Source: Butyricicoccus intestinisimiae (lineage in GTDB: Bacteria > Bacillota > Clostridia > Oscillospirales > Butyricicoccaceae). From it: a stretch of 64,000 nt of DNA. Below, piece by piece: positions 48,487-55,572 of this stretch. Positions within the stretch are counted from its first letter, which is position 1. The number at the start of each line of letters is the position of its first letter. The stretch spans positions 49,635 to 113,634 of the forward strand of contig NZ_JAHLQI010000007.1 of NCBI RefSeq assembly GCF_018918345.1. Reading direction: 5' to 3'. A model generated the notes under the pieces. It did no database searches. It saw nothing but the letters and a program-made list of their open reading frames with translations, and was not told the origin of the DNA. The translations under genes and the position numbers were made by a program.

Positions 48487-48842
48487 GGAGCATCATCGTT
48501 TTCTGAAACGTCTTCATCGTTCTCTGATTCGCTGGTACGCGAAAAATTTTCTGCCTGAATCATAACCACATTCCAAAACATCTGGTTCTTCTCTTTATCA
48601 TAATTGTTCGTAATTTTTACTTTTGCTTTTACAAACAATGGCTTATTGCCGTTTTTAGCAAAGTCAAAGGAAGTTGCCAATGTTTTTTTAGCTTGTCCTA
48701 CGACAAGTGCGCGGGCTGAAAAATCATTTTCGTAGTTTCCTTCTTTGTTTTTCGAAGATGAAGAAAATCTGGCGTAAACTTTATCGCCGTCAGTCTCTAC
48801 TTTCCACACGGATAAATATGTATTTTCACACCATAACGCCAT
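48480..48842 (-). CDS. Single-stranded DNA-binding-like protein (120 aa)
   Basis: AAGGAA precedes ATG. A compact OB-fold-like beta domain (YLSVWKVETDGDKVYARFSS, FVKAKVKITNNYD) is followed by an acidic flexible tail ending DDAPW. SSB proteins end in such acidic tips with a hydrophobic residue for partner binding. Located between the nuclease and the annealing protein, supporting an SSB role; sequence is divergent from host SSB. Confidence 0.65.
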   Translation of the reverse strand: MALWCENTYLSVWKVETDGDKVYARFSSSSKNKEGNYENDFSARALVVGQAKKTLATSFDFAKNGNKPLFVKAKVKITNNYDKEKNQMFWNVVMIQAENFSRTSESENDEDVSENDDAPW

Positions 48843-49496
48843 TTAATTATTTCCTTCCTTCAACTGGTTCAAAGCAGCTAATACTTTCTCGCAATTTTCA
48901 ATTGTTTTGATTGTATTCTGGTTGCGATCTCCGTTGTTATATTCTCTTACAACATCAAAGATCTTTTCTCTTGCGATACCACTCTGGTTAATCTTCCGGC
49001 ACAAATCTGCAATCTCTTTGTGTTTGGCTTTTAATTCCGGAGATACTGATTCTGTATATGCCGACTGATTGGCTTTGGCAGCTTTACGTTTTTTTGCTGC
49101 CATTCCCGGCATATTATCTTCGCCTTCATACAGTTTCAAACCGATGCCGTGATATGCGGCAGACTTTGCAAAGCAACGCTGCATACACTTGTTAGCTTCC
49201 ATGACATCTACTTTATCTTCCGGAATGGCCTTGTTTTTAAAATCCATAACCGGCAGAATTGCTGTATATGTTTTTCCAAAAGCAGTAGTTGAAACTTCCG
49301 TCCATGCTCCGTGCCCCGGAGAATCAAACCAGAATCTTCCATCTTCGTTGCGATGGACTTCAAACGTAGCGTCCGGATCAGCTTTTTTAAGTTCTGCCCA
49401 AGCAGAAGCCCAAGAAAGATAATCCATGCCATTCTTCTTCTTGATTCTGTCCGAAATGTCTGTATGATACAGACTTAAAAATCCTTGCTGGTCGAT
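48843..49496 (-). CDS. DUF1071/Sak3-like single-strand annealing protein, apparent ATC start
   Basis: About 218 residues. The family core is visible: KKNGMDYLSWASAWAELKKADPDATFEVH, KTYTAILPVMDFKNKAI and NKCMQRCFAKSAAYHGIGL. ATC 49496 is 8 nt after AAAGGAAG and begins IDQQGFLSLYHTDIS, as family members begin after Met. ATG 49532 (12 codons earlier) has no binding site. Promotes phage homologous recombination together with the Cas4-like exonuclease and SSB. Low-complexity Lys/Ala linker at about residue 140. Confidence 0.78.
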   Translation of the reverse strand: MDQQGFLSLYHTDISDRIKKKNGMDYLSWASAWAELKKADPDATFEVHRNEDGRFWFDSPGHGAWTEVSTTAFGKTYTAILPVMDFKNKAIPEDKVDVMEANKCMQRCFAKSAAYHGIGLKLYEGEDNMPGMAAKKRKAAKANQSAYTESVSPELKAKHKEIADLCRKINQSGIAREKIFDVVREYNNGDRNQNTIKTIENCEKVLAALNQLKEGNN

Positions 49497-49551
49497 CTTA
49501 CTAACTTCCTTTACAAAGAATTTAGCCCTCATAGAGGGTTAGATTTCATTA

Positions 49552-49627
49552 TGGCAGAACAGGCAGGGGTCGAACCTGCGAATGTCGGAGTCAAAGTCCG
49601 ATGCCTTAACCACTTGGCTACTGTTCC
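49552..49627 (-). tRNA. tRNA-Gln (anticodon UUG)
   Basis: Acceptor GGAACAG with CTGTTCT; loop CTTTGAC on stem TCGGA/TCCGA; T-arm CAGGTTCGACCCCTG; CCA encoded. Confidence 0.94.
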
Positions 49628-49661
49628 ATGTTATTGTTAATACTATTAGCCGATCTTTTAT

Positions 49662-49691
49662 TATATCTGCCAGCCGAAGCTGGCAGATATA
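49662..49691. repeat. Long hairpin upstream of tRNA-Gln
   Basis: Perfect 13-bp stem TATATCTGCCAGC (49662-49674) with 49679-49691, loop CGAA. Confidence 0.7.
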
Positions 49692-49786
49692 CCACAGATG
49701 CACACGAAAGACGAACATGGCCTGCAAAAAATCACAATCACAAATAAAAACGGAGAAGAAAAGTGCATCTGTGCAGAGAAGATTAA

Positions 49787-49867
49787 AGGGAAGGGTAGGA
49801 TTTGCACCTACATTGTTAATACTCTAATACGCGGATATTAGTTCCTTGACTGTTTGGATACCTTCCC
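49787..49867 (-). tRNA. Divergent tRNA-like gene, identity unclear
   Basis: Acceptor GGGAAGG pairs perfectly with CCTTCCC, T-arm GTAGG/CCTAC pairs with loop TGCAAAT, and the D-region TATCCAAACAGTCAAGGA resembles tRNA-Tyr/Ser types. The anticodon arm CTAATA/TATTAG leaves a 6- or 8-nt loop (TCCGCG), not 7. The possible anticodon is CCG (Arg). The variable segment AGTATTAACAAT does not form an arm. CCA is not encoded. May be a pseudo-tRNA or a non-canonical tRNA. Confidence 0.5.
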
Positions 49868-50079
49868 ATGTCCCGTTGTGACGGAAACACAACGGGTTAT
49901 TTAATTGTATGGTCGCTGTTAGACCGTCTGTGGCGGAAAGCAAAAGGGATGACCTTAACTTTCCCGAATAGAACCCTGTGTTGTTATAGCCGCCACAGGG
50001 AGTATGGCTCAAAACCAAGAGTTTTTACATCGTTTGAAATGGGAGAAAGGAAAAAATGATATATAAAACTCTGATTTTA
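49868..50079. other. Spacer with hairpins, no gene supported
   Basis: Contains a 9-bp hairpin CCCGTTGTG/CACAACGGG (about 49871-49895) and a 7-bp stem CCCTGTG/CACAGGG (about 49974-50000). Short frames here lack binding sites. Probably a transcribed spacer between tRNA-Gly and the tRNA-like gene. Confidence 0.45.
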
Positions 50080-50153
50080 TGGAGCAGACAACGGGAATCG
50101 AACCCGTCTTTCCGGCTTGGGAAGCCGGAGTTCTACCAATAAACTATATCTGC
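50080..50153 (-). tRNA. tRNA-Gly (anticodon CCC)
   Basis: Acceptor GCAGATA with TGTCTGC; loop TTCCCAA on stem CCGGC/GCCGG; T-arm CGGGTTCGATTCCCG; CCA encoded. Confidence 0.93.
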
Positions 50154-50201
50154 GAACAATTGAATTATTATTTTGTGAATACTATTTACCTTACAAACAA
50201 T

Positions 50202-50230
50202 ATTATACACATCTAACAAGGTAAAGTCAA
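50202..50230 (-). promoter_or_regulatory. Promoter for tRNA-Gly and the replication/recombination unit
   Basis: On the - strand TTGACT (50225-50230), 17-bp spacer, TATAAT (50202-50207), placed just after the HTH-array terminator. Confidence 0.85.
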
Positions 50231-50262
50231 GAGGAATTTCAAAAATTTTTTTGAAATTCCTC
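50231..50262 (-). terminator. Terminator of the HTH array
   Basis: 15-bp stem GAGGAATTTCAAAAA with its complement (50248-50262), right after the stop of the last HTH gene. Confidence 0.8.
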
Positions 50263-50271
50263 TTGTTTACG

Positions 50272-50478
50272 TTATCCATTTACGAATTCGATTAAGTCTC
50301 CCGGCTGCTTATGTAGGAGATGACAAAGATTTTCGATAACCTTTAAAGAAACAGGCTCACCTTTACTTAATTTATACCATGTAGCGGAACTCATTTTTTT
50401 CTCTTTTTTTAATCTATACGAGCTATATCCCGCTTCTTCCTTCAAAAGAACGCAGATATTTGTCTTATAGCGAATCAT
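50272..50478 (-). CDS. Small XRE-type HTH protein, type 1 (68 aa)
   Basis: ATG 50478 (MIRYKTNICVLL) has GAGGATG upstream. An HTH of the Cro/C1 kind: YSSYRLKKEKKMSSATWYKL, then LKVIENLCHLLHKQPGDLIEF. Ends VNG, like the broken copy at 50695. Overlaps the next gene by 14 nt. Confidence 0.8.
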   Translation of the reverse strand: MIRYKTNICVLLKEEAGYSSYRLKKEKKMSSATWYKLSKGEPVSLKVIENLCHLLHKQPGDLIEFVNG

Positions 50479-50689
50479 CTTTTTCATCCTCTCTATATCC
50501 AATCAGATCGTCTGGTTGTACTTGAAGAAGCGTACAAATCCTGTCTAATGTGTTCCAAGTAATCAACTTGTGCTTTTCCATTTTTGTCCATTCAGAATAG
50601 CTCAAAATTCCTTTCATGTGTAGGGTATACGATGTATACCCTACTTTACGCAACAGTTCGCAGATGTCTTGTTTATAATAGATTCCCAT
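50465..50689 (-). CDS. Small XRE-type HTH protein, type 2 (74 aa)
   Basis: ATG 50689 (MGIYYKQDICELLRK) has GGGTGA upstream. HTH core YTSYTLHMKGILSYSEWTKM, then LDRICTLLQVQPDDLIGY and an acidic tail EDEKDD. Closest relative in the window is the gene at 50894. Confidence 0.8.
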   Translation of the reverse strand: MGIYYKQDICELLRKVGYTSYTLHMKGILSYSEWTKMEKHKLITWNTLDRICTLLQVQPDDLIGYREDEKDDSL

Positions 50690-50694
50690 AACAT

Positions 50695-50897
50695 TCACCC
50701 ATTTACAAATTCGATCAGATCTTCTGGCTGTTTATTCAACAAACCACACACTGTGCCCAATACTTTTAGCGAAACAGGTTCTTGTCGATGCAGTTTTCCC
50801 CACACCGTGGAACCCATTATGTTTTCTTTACGCAATTTGTATGAAGTGTATCCGGCTTTTTTCAATTCATCGCAAATATTTACTTATACCGAATCAT
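50695..50897 (-). pseudogene. Type 1 HTH copy with a one-base deletion
   Basis: Starts ATG 50897 MIRYK and hits a stop; the +1 frame continues VNICDELKKAGYTSYKLRKE, KQPEDLIEFVNG to TGA 50695. It aligns with the type 1 gene at 50272 throughout, including start and end, so a single base after codon 5 has been lost. Confidence 0.7.
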
Positions 50898-51169
50898 TTT
50901 CCTTCATCCTCTCTATATCCGAACAGCTCTCCCGGTTGCACTTGGAGAATCGTACAAACTTTGTTTTCGTGCTCGTAGCCGATGATTTCTCCGGGTTGCA
51001 TTTCCAATAAAGCACAAATCTTGTCTAGTGTGCGCCACGAAATAGATTTGCGATGGGCTAATCTAGTCCACATAGTAGTGCTTAGGATACCATCTTTTTG
51101 CAAACCATAAGAAGTATATCCCGCTTCTCTCAGCTTTTGACAAATGTTCACTTTGTAGTAGATTCCCAC
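50894..51169 (-). CDS. Small XRE-type HTH protein, type 2 with duplicated C-terminus (91 aa)
   Basis: GTG start; MGIYYKVNICQKLREAGYTS aligns with the gene at 50465. The C-terminal helix plus tail occurs twice (KICALLEMQPGEIIGY and VCTILQVQPGELFGY), an internal duplication of about 20 residues. First gene of the array. Confidence 0.78.
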   Translation of the reverse strand: MGIYYKVNICQKLREAGYTSYGLQKDGILSTTMWTRLAHRKSISWRTLDKICALLEMQPGEIIGYEHENKVCTILQVQPGELFGYREDEGK

Positions 51170-51183
51170 CGCGCATCACTTTC

Positions 51184-52197
51184 TTACTTCCAAGTTATAT
51201 CGTTTTGGTTTTCTTTCTTCCAAATTTGGTACGTCTGGAAGAAAGAATATGCTTTGTATTTTGCTAATTGTCTCTTGTTATCCCAAAGATTCAATGCCTT
51301 CGCCCACGAATGTCTGTTTTTTATCGTGGCTTCCTCATGCTTTTCTTCCCATTGTCTCAGCTTGCACGCTCTGCCCGCGAACATAACGTCTTTATAAGAC
51401 AGGCTTTTCTGCCGCGCAAACATGATCGGAGCATCGTATCCTTTTAAGCACTCCTTTGCTCTCAATATTTTTTGATACATGTTGTCCAAAGTAGCACTTG
51501 TTACAGGCGTAGGTTCGCACTCTGCAACTTGATTTGTCCTGCGCAAAATGTACGGACTTTCCGCTAATACAATAGCTTTTTGCTCAGGAAAAATTGTAGC
51601 ACCCACAGGATCGTATTCGGTCTGGTCAATAGCCATCTTTAAATAAGACAGTATTCCATCAGAAACATTTGTTGCAGTATAAACTCCATCCAAAGTTACA
51701 GTTCTTGCTTCAAAATCAACTGCTTCTTTTTTTATCAGAGCAATTTGCTTTCGATCAAATCCTAACCACGCAAAACACAGATACGCGATTGGCATAACAT
51801 AAAACCCTGCATCTTGCGTAACAATCTTGACACACTCAAGAAAGGATTCTTCTGAGTGAAAATATTTTGACGAGTAGTCTGCGGCTGTAATCAAGCTGTC
51901 GAACTCAAAACTTGCTGCTGCCGGACTGTCTACAGTAGATATTTTACACTTGATACACCAATCTGTGTACGACTTCAAAGCACATCTGTATACAATAAAA
52001 GTTGAGTAATTATTCCATTCCAACGTGTTAAAGGTTGCAATCAACATGCTCTTGGAAAAGTCACAGAGATCACAATCGTATTTGTACTCAAGGCTTGCAA
52101 CGCCATTAAATAAAGCGATTGCAAATAAACGCTCGGACTCTTTATCTAAAGATTCCATAAACTGTTTCTTAATATCTTCGTGATACCATAACGTCAT
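51184..52197 (-). CDS. MrpR-like phage repressor (inactive tyrosine-recombinase fold, 337 aa)
   Basis: ATG follows AAAGGAAGG and overlaps the DGQHR gene stop. The N-terminal part (ESERLFAIALFNGVASLEY, CDLCDFSKSMLIATFN, YRCALKSYTDWC) resembles the core-binding domain of integrases; the C-terminal part (VMPIAYLCFAWLGFDRKQI, DVMFAGRACKLRQWEE) is catalytic-domain-like but lacks a clear R-H-R-Y set. This matches the SPbeta MrpR/YopR family, which holds the lytic programme in check. Likely master regulator of lysogeny here. Confidence 0.62.
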   Translation of the reverse strand: MTLWYHEDIKKQFMESLDKESERLFAIALFNGVASLEYKYDCDLCDFSKSMLIATFNTLEWNNYSTFIVYRCALKSYTDWCIKCKISTVDSPAAASFEFDSLITAADYSSKYFHSEESFLECVKIVTQDAGFYVMPIAYLCFAWLGFDRKQIALIKKEAVDFEARTVTLDGVYTATNVSDGILSYLKMAIDQTEYDPVGATIFPEQKAIVLAESPYILRRTNQVAECEPTPVTSATLDNMYQKILRAKECLKGYDAPIMFARQKSLSYKDVMFAGRACKLRQWEEKHEEATIKNRHSWAKALNLWDNKRQLAKYKAYSFFQTYQIWKKENQNDITWK

Positions 52198-53507
52198 GGC
52201 GTTCCTTCCTTTGCTTTTTCATATGCTTTTCTAAAGCGATCTCGACATATACTCTCGTAATCAAACCACACAGCTCGTGTATTTGTCTCGTAGTTGATGT
52301 TCTGAACAGTGCGTTCCAGCAAATCTTCCCAATCATCTTCTGAGACAATCTTGTTTGCAACATAAAATAATCCGTACACAAACTGCGGTCGAACCATCAG
52401 CCTGTTCAAATGCTGTGCATATTGATGGTAGTAGTCAATATACGTCTGCTCAACAAATATCTGATATGCTTTCAATACCTCAAGCAAATATTGTACAAGC
52501 TGCCGTTTGTTCTTCGATGTGATTCTTGTTCCAATATTAAACTCCTTCATAAGAGCATCTGCAAAAACACTCTCAATAAAGACTCCGGTACCGGCAACAT
52601 ATTGCTGCTCAGTTTTTGAGAATCCCCAATCACCATAAAAAGAAGGATCATTTTTGATTTCCTCAATGATTTCATTTGCGGCAATATTTCTCATAGACGC
52701 AACATGGTCTTGGTCTATTGGAGTTCTCTTTTCTTCCTGTATGATAATATCCCTTGCAATCTGCGCGTCTCCGATTGTAAATAACACCACAACACAGCCA
52801 GTCAAAGAAGGATTGTAATACAGTGCATCCAGAATAGCGTTCACACGATGATTACCATCTATGTTTACAAGCATTCCCTTTTTTACTGTTAATTCCTTGT
52901 GCTCTGCGTCATAAGCAAAGGAGCCGTTTCGATCAGTCGGATCTGGCAAAAGATGAAATCGTACTGTTGTTACGAACTGTTTGTTTGCTAAAATACTATC
53001 TGTAATTTCCTTTGCTTTATTTGAATCAAAAGAAACACACGGAACACTGACATTGCCGACTTTGACAATAACAGATTCTCTCTGCATATCCGGCTTGATC
53101 TTTATCAGATGATGCTGAGACATTTGTGAGAGCTGTTGATACGTCAGTTCAAAAACAAATTCTTGTTTGCTGCTTAGTTTCACTACGTCTTTGAACACAA
53201 ACGGGAAAGAAGCAAACTGATCGGCTTCCTTTTTTAAAAGAAACCTAGCATCTAATTCCTTCTGTTCGAATAATTCATTTGGATTCGGGAAACATTCCTC
53301 TGGGAACGTTTCATACATCGTTGTGTAAACCGCAGCCAGCACAGCCGGATTCTGTTGCTCAACCAAAATGTTACCACGGAAAGCGTCAACAAACTCGTTA
53401 CGGGAAATCAAACCTGTATCTACCAGCTTGCTTTGGATTACCCGTTGTACTTTGTCATTTAATGCGTGCATTTGCAATATGTCTTGCAATTTTCTCGGAT
53501 CTTTCAT
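52194..53507 (-). CDS. DGQHR-domain (DndB-like) protein (437 aa)
   Basis: GGGGAGG precedes ATG. The central motif MLVNIDGNHRVNAILDALYY corresponds to the DGQHR signature of DndB-type proteins, with IIIQEEKRTPIDQDHVASMR after it. No other phosphorothioation genes are present, so a DNA-binding or regulatory role is more likely than DNA modification. Paired with the MrpR-like gene by a 4-nt overlap. Confidence 0.65.
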   Translation of the reverse strand: MKDPRKLQDILQMHALNDKVQRVIQSKLVDTGLISRNEFVDAFRGNILVEQQNPAVLAAVYTTMYETFPEECFPNPNELFEQKELDARFLLKKEADQFASFPFVFKDVVKLSSKQEFVFELTYQQLSQMSQHHLIKIKPDMQRESVIVKVGNVSVPCVSFDSNKAKEITDSILANKQFVTTVRFHLLPDPTDRNGSFAYDAEHKELTVKKGMLVNIDGNHRVNAILDALYYNPSLTGCVVVLFTIGDAQIARDIIIQEEKRTPIDQDHVASMRNIAANEIIEEIKNDPSFYGDWGFSKTEQQYVAGTGVFIESVFADALMKEFNIGTRITSKNKRQLVQYLLEVLKAYQIFVEQTYIDYYHQYAQHLNRLMVRPQFVYGLFYVANKIVSEDDWEDLLERTVQNINYETNTRAVWFDYESICRDRFRKAYEKAKEGTP

Positions 53508-53615
53508 ACAAACTCCTCCCCAGCGAACAAGCTGGAAAACAATCCTAAACCGACCGTGTTCCGCACTGTGTTATTAAAACTATATCCGCTCTACTGTGAA
53601 ATCTTTGTTGAGAGT

Positions 53616-53644
53616 ATTATACATCATTTCCAAAATTTGTGCAA
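53616..53644 (-). promoter_or_regulatory. Promoter of the DGQHR-MrpR-like unit
   Basis: TTGCAC (53639-53644), 17-bp spacer, TATAAT (53616-53621) on the - strand. The 100-nt leader contains a CCAGC/GCTGG hairpin (53520-53536) directly before the GGGGAGG ribosome binding site. Confidence 0.75.
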
Positions 53645-53654
53645 GCTGAAAACA

Positions 53655-54695
53655 TTACAAAGAAGACAGACTACCTTCAGGAATAATAACCAATTCCTCA
53701 TGCCATGTCTTCTCATTTCCGTAAGATAAATAACCGGCATAGCACTGCTGTGCAGCAGGACTTACCAGATCACTGATCTGATATGGTTTCCATTCTTTTC
53801 CCCTGCGCAATTTTCCCATACGATTCAAAAGTTCCGCTGTTTTACCGGGCTTTTTGTACTGTTTCCAAATCTCATAAGCAAGTTCTACAATTTCAGCTTC
53901 TTGTTTGTTTACTTCCTTATAACCATTTTTATTTGGGCGATAGCCAAATCGGCAGCTATTCATACCGCATTTACCAGCAAGAGCAGCATTCTTTCTGCCA
54001 GTCTGGATTCTCGCGTTGTTTGTTCTGCGCTCGTAATCTGCAATCACGTAATTGATCTGGTTTTGCAGAATCATTGCGTTGTCTGTTGCGTATAGTGTCA
54101 ACGCTGGATTGTTAACAAATTCAAAGTCTCCATTTTTAATCTCAATCAAAATACGAATCATTGAACCTGTCACATCATTGTCTCTCCATAGACGAGAAGG
54201 ATCAATGCTCAAGACCTTGTTGTACTTGTTCAGATTTGTTAATACATAGTATAACCCGGGTCGAATGTTTCTAAACATTTCGACACCAGAAGTTGCCTTT
54301 ACAATTTCTACCTTTAAAAGCTCGCGGTTATCACCTGAAATATTCAGGTCAAACACCAGAGCTTTTAATGTATAGTCTTTAAACTGACAATACTTCTTAA
54401 TTCCCTCAGCCTGAGACAATACAGCAGTCGATTTTTCCTGCTGCGTATCGGTCGATACACGAACATATCCAATTCGTCCTTCGTCATCACACTCAAAATC
54501 ATCATCGTAGACAATCGCAAAACTTTTTTCACCAAGTTTTAAACAGTACAGAATATCGTCTTCCAGCAATGAGAGAATGTCAGTATCCTTTCTCATTGCC
54601 ACGAGCCATTCTCTAAACTCCGAAAGCTCTGCTGCCGTCCTAATAACTTGCTTCTGGTACAAAGATATTCTCTTATTTAATGATACCTTACGCAT
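53655..54695 (-). CDS. Serine recombinase with N-terminal extension (346 aa)
   Basis: AGAGGAAG precedes ATG. The resolvase domain starts only at residue 75 (IGYVRVSTDTQQEKST, nucleophile Ser in RVST) and continues to SIDPSRLWRDNDVTGSMIRI. A recombinase domain follows (KCGMNSCRFGYRPNKNGYKE, WKPYQISDLVSP). It ends there: the zinc and coiled-coil domains of large serine integrases are absent. The leading 75 residues are unusual. May resolve multimers or invert DNA rather than integrate. Confidence 0.8.
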   Translation of the reverse strand: MRKVSLNKRISLYQKQVIRTAAELSEFREWLVAMRKDTDILSLLEDDILYCLKLGEKSFAIVYDDDFECDDEGRIGYVRVSTDTQQEKSTAVLSQAEGIKKYCQFKDYTLKALVFDLNISGDNRELLKVEIVKATSGVEMFRNIRPGLYYVLTNLNKYNKVLSIDPSRLWRDNDVTGSMIRILIEIKNGDFEFVNNPALTLYATDNAMILQNQINYVIADYERRTNNARIQTGRKNAALAGKCGMNSCRFGYRPNKNGYKEVNKQEAEIVELAYEIWKQYKKPGKTAELLNRMGKLRRGKEWKPYQISDLVSPAAQQCYAGYLSYGNEKTWHEELVIIPEGSLSSL

Positions 54696-54711
54696 ATAAA
54701 CACTTCCTCTC

Positions 54712-55200
54712 TCAATCTATTATTTTAATTGCATCAAAATTCCACACCACAATAGAATCACAGTCCCATGTATTGAATACTCCGTTGTGCAGGCGCAGGT
54801 AATCATCCGAGATAAATAACTCCAATCCGTCATATCCTTCGTCTTCCAGCTTATCAAAATTTATTGTGTCCATGATACTTGTGCTTCTGTTTTCGAGTCT
54901 TTGGAAAGGGCTATAATCGAACTGTGGCAAGCGGGAAACAATGTACGGCAGTATATCTACCTCTCTATGTACTTCCAGAATCTTAGAATCCTTCGTAAGC
55001 ACAAACTTCATCTTATTGACATCGCTGCACTCTCTAAAACCAGAATCAGCACACCAATCCTTCCAACCGTATTCCGCGTCTACTCGACTTCCCCATAGTC
55101 CGTACAAAGGTTTGCATGGTAACGTCTGGTGAATTTCTTTATAGAATTTTTCTTTTGAAAATTTCTCTTTTGTAATGCCATATGTGATATACTTTGCCAT
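54712..55200 (-). CDS. Conserved protein of unknown function (162 aa)
   Basis: GAGGAA precedes ATG. Contains LYGLWGSRVDAEYGWKDWC, a motif I recognise from a recurrent phage/bacterial family that binds or modifies unknown targets (it has been seen with ART-like folds, but I cannot confirm that here). C-terminal DSIVVWNFDAIKII. Placed between the recombinase and a helical protein. Confidence 0.5.
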   Translation of the reverse strand: MAKYITYGITKEKFSKEKFYKEIHQTLPCKPLYGLWGSRVDAEYGWKDWCADSGFRECSDVNKMKFVLTKDSKILEVHREVDILPYIVSRLPQFDYSPFQRLENRSTSIMDTINFDKLEDEGYDGLELFISDDYLRLHNGVFNTWDCDSIVVWNFDAIKIID

Positions 55201-55209
55201 TTTAATTCC

Positions 55210-55509
55210 TCACTTTCTCCACAACATGCCGTCATGATATTCTTTCTCTAAATCAATACTATATTCTGCTGCTAACATATCCAGCAAATCCTGCGGTTTA
55301 ATACGATGTTCTTGTATCTCTAATGACAGTTTAGCGACTGCCAAATACAAATCCTGCAACTGTTTCTGATCGAATCCAAACTTGTCTAACAGTACATTGT
55401 ACACCATTGCCAGTGTTAGTTCGTGCATCTTTTTTGACTTAATGTTTGCCAAACGCTTGGCTTCTTTCACGCTTATCAAAGAATTTCCTTTTTTGTTTTT
55501 TGTTATCAT
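55210..55509 (-). CDS. Helical hypothetical protein (99 aa)
   Basis: ATG 55509 chosen for CGGAGG upstream. Helical throughout (VKEAKRLANIKSKKMHELTL, LQDLYLAVAKLSLEI). Adjacent to and co-oriented with the AcrVA2-like gene. No family recognised. Confidence 0.45.
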   Translation of the reverse strand: MITKNKKGNSLISVKEAKRLANIKSKKMHELTLAMVYNVLLDKFGFDQKQLQDLYLAVAKLSLEIQEHRIKPQDLLDMLAAEYSIDLEKEYHDGMLWRK

Positions 55510-55572
55510 AATTTCCTCCGAATAAAAGAAACAGAGGCGGTGCACCTCTGTTTCTTTTCCTGTTAAGTTGTT

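Noticed and set aside
49824..50018. A 64-codon frame on the - strand and one on the + strand in the tRNA-Gly spacer.
   Set aside because: No ribosome binding sites, and overlap with hairpins and the tRNA-like gene.
54712..55200. Calling this gene an ADP-ribosyltransferase because of the LWGSRVDAEYGWKDWC motif.
   Set aside because: No convincing set of ART catalytic residues can be shown from sequence alone; left as unknown.
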